From NCBI GenBank assembly GCA_009746045.1, contig RPFO01000637.1:42501-106500 (forward strand): a stretch of DNA of 64,000 bases, written 5' to 3'. Both the position numbers and the translations under genes were made by a program. The notes under the pieces are model-generated. The model worked only from the letters and a program-made list of their open reading frames with translations. It made no database searches and had not been told where the DNA came from. Below, piece after piece: positions 46,974-64,000 of this stretch; the first letter of the stretch is position 1, and each line of letters starts with the position of its first letter. This DNA comes from Mesostigma viride. Lineage: Eukaryota; Streptophyta; Mesostigmatophyceae; Mesostigmatales; Mesostigmataceae.

Positions 46974-47500
46974 ATGACGACACGGATCGGCATGGCGTGG
47001 GCGCACCTCCATGACCACCGCCGCTGGTGGAGCAACCCCGCCCTACCCCGGATTGTCAAGCGTGACCTCTTCAAGGTCGTCATTCTGACGATCCTGACCT
47101 ACGGCGCCGAGACCTGGACACTGACGCAGGAGCTGGAGCAACGACTCGACGGCAACGTCACCAAGATGCTGCGCAAGGCCCTTAACATCCCCTTTGGTTT
47201 GCACATTGTAGTAATGAGGATTTGTACGCTGATTCGCCCTATGTTTCCCACATTATTAGGCACAGGCGCCTGGGCCTAGCCGGGCACCTGGCCCGCACAG
47301 ATCAGGTAGACACATCAGATAGACTAGCTGGCACCAAACCCGCCCAGCCTGGGCGATATGTGTCCTCACCTGGCGTGCCCCCGGCCGCGCGCGGCAGGGC
47401 CGCCACCCGTGGACTTTTCGTGATAGACTCGGCATGGACATGTGCTACACTAGACGCGACGGGCTCACACCCGGGCAGCCTCCTGGTTTGTCTGTAATAT
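46974..47500 (+). pseudogene. LINE reverse transcriptase C-terminus, copy A
   Basis: Reads KRDLFKVVILTILTYGAETW, then a shifted frame with RHRRLGLAGHLARTDQVDT. It is truncated at both ends and frameshifted near 47205 and 47270. Confidence 0.75.
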
Positions 47501-47525
47501 GGAGGCAGATGGTGCGCAAGGATAG

Positions 47526-48878
47526 ATGGCAAGTAGTGATGAAGGAGACCACCGGCCCCCAAGCCTGCAAATCGCTCTCCTGCAACCTGGTGAGTTTCCC
47601 GCCATCCTGATCTTCGTCGACTTCATCAAGGCTTTTGATTCTGTCCTCTGGGACGCTCTATGGGTTGTACTTGCTCGCGCTCGCGTCCCCACTCCCCTGA
47701 TTACCGTCATCCGCAGGCTGTATGAGGGGTCGACCACTTCGGTGCGCACTCAACACGGCATTACCCCGCCAGGCCCACTGCAGACCGGCGTCTGGCAGGG
47801 TTGCGTCCTGTCGCCGTACCTGTTTATTATTGTAGTGGATTATGTTATGCGCCAGGCACATGCTCGCTTTGCTAGCATTGCAGGCCGTGCCCCTGGCCTA
47901 GAGATCACGAACGAACTTGGAGAAGGGGGGCCGACTAACAAGCAGAATTTACTAGCTGACCTCATCTATGCCGACGACATCACGCTCATCGAGAAACCGG
48001 AGTCTGCCCAACTTTGGCTGGACTGCCTGGCGCTCGAGGCTCGGGCGGTTGGTCTAGAAATCAGCCCCAAAACGGAGGCCCTGGCCCTCGGCATGGCAGG
48101 GCCCCCACCCACACTCCGCCTCTTAGCCGATGCCGAGGTCAACTAACCTCCTTCAGGCCGCTTCAAGCTGCTTGGCAGTTGGCTTCCCGACTGCGAGGAC
48201 GTACGACATGACGACACGGATCGGCATGGCGTGGGCGCACCTCCATGACCACCGCCGCTGGTGGAGCAACCCCGCCCTACCCCGGATCGTCAAGCGTGAC
48301 CTCTTCAAGGTCGTCATTCTGACGATCCTGACCTACGGCGCCGAGACCTGGACACTGACGCAGGAGCTGGAGCAACGACTCGACGGCAACGTCACCAAGA
48401 TGCTGCCCAAGGCCCTTAACATCCCCTTTGGTTTGCACCTTAGTAATGAGGATTTGTACGCGGCGCTGATTTGCCCTATGTTTCCCACATTATTAGGCAC
48501 AGGCGCCTGGGCCTAGCCGGGCACCTGGCCCGCACAGATCAGGTAGATACATCAGATAGACTAGCTGGCACCAAGCCCGCCCAGCCTGGGCGCTATGTCC
48601 TCACCTGGCGTGCCCCCGGCCGCGCGCGGCAGGGCCGCCACCCGTGGACTTTTCGTGATAGACTCGGCATGGACATGTGCTACACTAGACGTGACGGGAT
48701 CACACCCGGGCAGCCTCCTGGTTTGTCTGTAATATGGAGGCAGATGGTGCGCAAGGATAGATGGCAAGTAGTGATGAAGGAGACCACCCCCAAGCCTGTG
48801 TGGGCTCCGCGTGTGACCAAGTATGGCATTCATAGCGATTCGGGCCGCGGTGCCCACACCCCTGTAACTAGGACCTAG
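47526..48878 (+). pseudogene. LINE reverse transcriptase domain and C-terminus, copy B
   Basis: The first frame (to 48146) has RT motifs in order: FVDFIKAFDSV (motif A), GVWQGCVLSPYLF (motif B), YADDITLI with the catalytic YADD (motif C), and AVGLEISPKTEAL (motif D). It stops at 48144 after DAEVN. It continues in another frame (48130-48516, DLFKVVILTILTYGAETWTL) and a third (48471-48878, RRLGLAGHLARTDQ). The endonuclease and fingers are absent. It is a dead 5'-truncated copy. Confidence 0.85.
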
Positions 48879-49406
48879 ATAGCTTACACCATCCATTCCA
48901 TCCCATGTTCCCCTCCCACTGAGGACTTATGCTCACGTGACGCAGTCACGTGTCTATTAATTAATTAATCCATTCCATCCCATGTTCCCCTCCCACTGAG
49001 GACTTATGCTCACGTGACGCCGTCACGTGTCTATTAATTAATTAATTAATGGTACGCAAGGATAGATGGCAAGTAGTGATGAAGGAGACCACCCCCAAGT
49101 CTGTGGGGGCTCCGCGTGTGACCGCGTATGGCATTCATAGCGCGATTCGGGCCGCGGTGCCCACACGGTCCCTGTAACTAGGACCTAGATAGCTTACACC
49201 ATCCATTCCATCCCATGTTCCCCTCCCACTGAGGACTTATGCTCACGTGACGCAGTCACGTGTCTATTAATTAAGTAATTAATCCATTCCATCTCATATG
49301 ATCCCCTCCCACTGAGGACTTATGCTCACGTGACGCAGTCACGTGTCTAATAATTAAATAATTAATTAATTAATTAATTAATTAATTAATTAATGCAGAC
49401 AGCTAC

Positions 49407-49743
49407 GTGGTTTGCCTCGCTGTTATTAAATCCTTGTACATTGTCTCACTTACTAGATTCTAGCCTATGTGACGTGCATGAGGGACTTCTGATGTCATGC
49501 CTAACACGGGAAATCTCACTTTGTATACCCCCCCCCCCCCCCCAGCGGTCTTGCTGGGCACCCCTCAGTGACCAAGTTTTCGCGCACATTTCCTTCGATT
49601 GTTGAAAAGGCATAATTTCACTGCCACTTCGTTTATTAAAATTTCTTGACTCTGTAAGAGACTGCCCGCTTTTGTTTGCAAACCCCATGTCTGCATGGGG
49701 AACCGTAAGTTATTGTTTTGAGCTGACCACGCCCGCCTTGGGT
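49407..49743. other. intergenic between LINE block and copper ATPase stop
   Basis: Includes a C-run at about 49530-49544. No gene is seen. It should hold the ATPase 3' UTR (minus strand), but I find no TGTAA on that strand. Confidence 0.45.
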
Positions 49744-61980
<12,237 letters not shown>

Positions 61981-62267
61981 CTGGATGCGTTTGCGCACAG
62001 GATGCATTTGCAATGTGACGTATTCATACAAAAACAAAACATGCTCAAGGGCACGCGGTGGTGAGTTGCGCTGGCGCATCGTGCGCACTAGGGAAGTGCT
62101 TTGCCAATGAGGGAAGGTACAGGTGATTGCGGATGATGATGGGTTGGCGAGCCCAAGGACTTGTGGTGACGAGTCAAGGTGCTGAACAGTGCCTCCCTCG
62201 CCCCATCCCCATCTGATAGATTTTGCAGTGCCTCACCCATCCCATCCTCATCTAACGGATTTGCCAA

Positions 62268-64000
62268 CGCGACAAACTTGGAACCCACCACGCGGCAAAC
62301 CTGGAACCCACCACGCGACAAACTTGGAACCCACCACGCGACAAACTTGGAACCCACCACGCGACAAACTTGGAACCCACCACGCGGCAAACTTGGAACC
62401 CACCACGCGACAAACTTGGAACCCACCACGCGACAAACGTGGAACCCACCACGCGACAAACCTGGAACCCACCACGCGACAAACTTGGAACCCACCACGC
62501 GACAAACTTGGAACCCACCACGCGACAAACGTGGAACCCACCACGCGACAAACTTGGAACCCACCACGCGACAAACTTGGAACCCACCACGCGACAAACC
62601 TGGAACCCACCACGCGACAAACTTGGAACCCACCACGCGACAAACTTGGAACCCACCACGCGACAAACTTGGAACCCACCACGCGACAAACGTGGAACCC
62701 ACCACGCGACAAACCCACCACGCGACAAACTTGGAACCCACCACGCGACAAACTTGGAACCCACCACGCGACAAACTTGGAACCCACCACGCGACAAACT
62801 TGGAACCCACCACGCGACAAACTTGGAACCCACCACGCGACAAACTTGGAACCCACCACGCGACAAACCTGGAACCCACCACGCGGCAAACTTGGAACCC
62901 ACCACGCGACAAACTTGGAACCCACCACGCGACAAACTTGGAACCCACCACGCGACAAACCTGGAACCCACCACGCGACAAACTTGGAACCCACCACGCG
63001 ACAAACTTGGAACCCACCACGCGACAAACTTGGAACCCACCACGCGACAAACCTGGAACCCACCACGCGGCAAACTTGGAACCCACCACGCGACAAACTT
63101 GGAACCCACCACGCGACAAACCTGGAACCCACCACGCGACAAACCTGGAACCCACCACGCGACAAACTTGGAACCCACCACGCGACAAACTTGGAACCCA
63201 CCACGCGACAAACTTGGAACCCACCACGCGACAAACTTGGAACCCACCACGCGACAAACCTGGAACCCACCACGCGACAAACTTGGAACCCACCACGCGA
63301 CAAACTTGGAACCCACCACGCGACAAACTTGGAACCCACCACGCGACAAACCTGGAACCCACCACGCGACAAACTTGGAACCCACCACGCGACAAACTTG
63401 GAACCCACCACGCGACAAACGTGGAACCCACCACGCGACAAACTTGGAACCCACCACGCGACAAACTTGGAACCCACCACGCGACAAACCTGGAACCCAC
63501 CACGCGACAAACCTGGAACCCACCACGCGACAAACTTGGAACCCACCACGCGACAAACTTGGAACCCACCACGCGACAAACTTGGAACCCACCACGCGAC
63601 AAACCTGGAACCCACCACGCGACAAACTTGGAACCCACCACGCGACAAACTTGGAACCCACCACGCGACAAACTTGGAACCCACCACGCGACAAACGTGG
63701 AACCCACCACGCGACAAACTTGGAACCCACCACGCGACAAACCTGGAACCCACCACGCGACAAACTTGGAACCCACCACGCGACAAACCTGGAACCCACC
63801 ACGCGACAAACTTGGAACCCACCACGCGACACACCTGGAACCCACCACGCGACAAACGTGGAACCCACCACGCGACAAACTTGGAACCCACCACGCGACA
63901 AACGTGGAACCCACCACGCGACAAACTTGGAACCCACCACGCGACAAACCTGGAACCCACCACGCGACAAACCTGGAACCCACCACGCGACAAACTTGGA
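62268..64000. repeat. 23-bp satellite, about 75 copies, runs off the right edge
   Basis: Units CAAACTTGGAACCCACCACG plus CGA with C/T/G variation at one site (CTTGG, CCTGG, CGTGG) and rare GCGGC. The array lies in an intron of the copper ATPase, because 5' exons are still missing. Its length prime to three and its lack of stops leave all three minus-strand frames open for over 570 codons; these are not genes. Confidence 0.96.

Larger units (their letters stand above)
46846..49392 (+). mobile_element. tandem LINE block within one 14-bp target-site duplication
   Basis: ATGCAGACAGCTAC occurs at 46832-46845 and, directly after the last (TTAA)n tail, at 49393-49406. Between them are a 5'-truncated copy A (46846-47562), copy B with the RT domain (47563-48970), and three further partial 3' ends (to 49050, 49290 and 49392). 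Each ends with the hairpin CACGTGACGC.GTCACGTG and a TTAATTAA tail. Copy A matches 48080-48790 of copy B. Confidence 0.85.

Noticed and set aside
46455-49392. A functional LINE
   Set aside because: Endonuclease and RT pieces are in separate fragments with frameshifts and internal deletions. No complete ORF2 is present.
62088-63993. Repeat proteins of 570-630 residues on the minus strand
   Set aside because: They are the three frames of the 23-bp satellite, with no unique domain.

Overview
The window looks like nuclear DNA of a green alga (chlorophyte). It is intron-rich and loaded with mini- and microsatellites. I recognise four eukaryotic genes by rebuilding their exons by eye: every junction is GT..AG and every reading phase closes. 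The proteins are of plant type: a three-RRM PTB1/PTB2 splicing factor, a ROF1/FKBP62 immunophilin with three FKBP domains plus TPRs, a PAA1/HMA6 chloroplast copper ATPase, and a class III alcohol dehydrogenase. A TGTAA (the usual algal poly(A) signal) lies 51 bases after the FKBP stop. I cannot name the species.

Layout. 1-11036 (minus): glutathione-dependent formaldehyde dehydrogenase/GSNO reductase, seven exons seen, 3' end off the left edge inside a 61-bp satellite. 11037-11994: a 958-bp divergent promoter region. 11995-28452 (plus): a complete PTB gene, ten exons, 723 aa, with a 4.6-kb pyrimidine-rich 71-bp satellite in intron 8. 28.5-35.5 kb: a stack of nested non-LTR retroposons with clear target-site duplications (TSDs), including an intact ORF1-only element. 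37319-45605 (plus): a complete FKBP62-like gene, eleven exons, 607 aa. 46.4-49.4 kb: LINE fragments, including a tandem LINE block flanked by one 14-bp TSD. 49744-61980 (minus): a PAA1/HMA6-like copper ATPase, eleven exons seen (731 aa), with the 5' part off the right edge beyond a 23-bp satellite that fills 62268-64000.

The most striking pattern is that introns in all four genes carry tandem, decaying copies of the neighbouring exon edge, including the splice site itself. I verified this at more than 20 exon ends. Some are single copies, others arrays of 4 to 11. This suggests that introns here grow by tandem duplication across exon-intron borders and that true splice sites sit beside many decoys. 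A second pattern is in the retroposons. Elements with and without reverse transcriptase share a 3' hairpin and a short tandem-repeat tail, all seven TSDs begin with AT next to the tail, and one 12-bp site was used twice.

The very long open frames in the window are satellite artefacts and are not called as genes. There is no sign of prokaryotic features, CRISPR or rRNA, and I recognise no tRNA.
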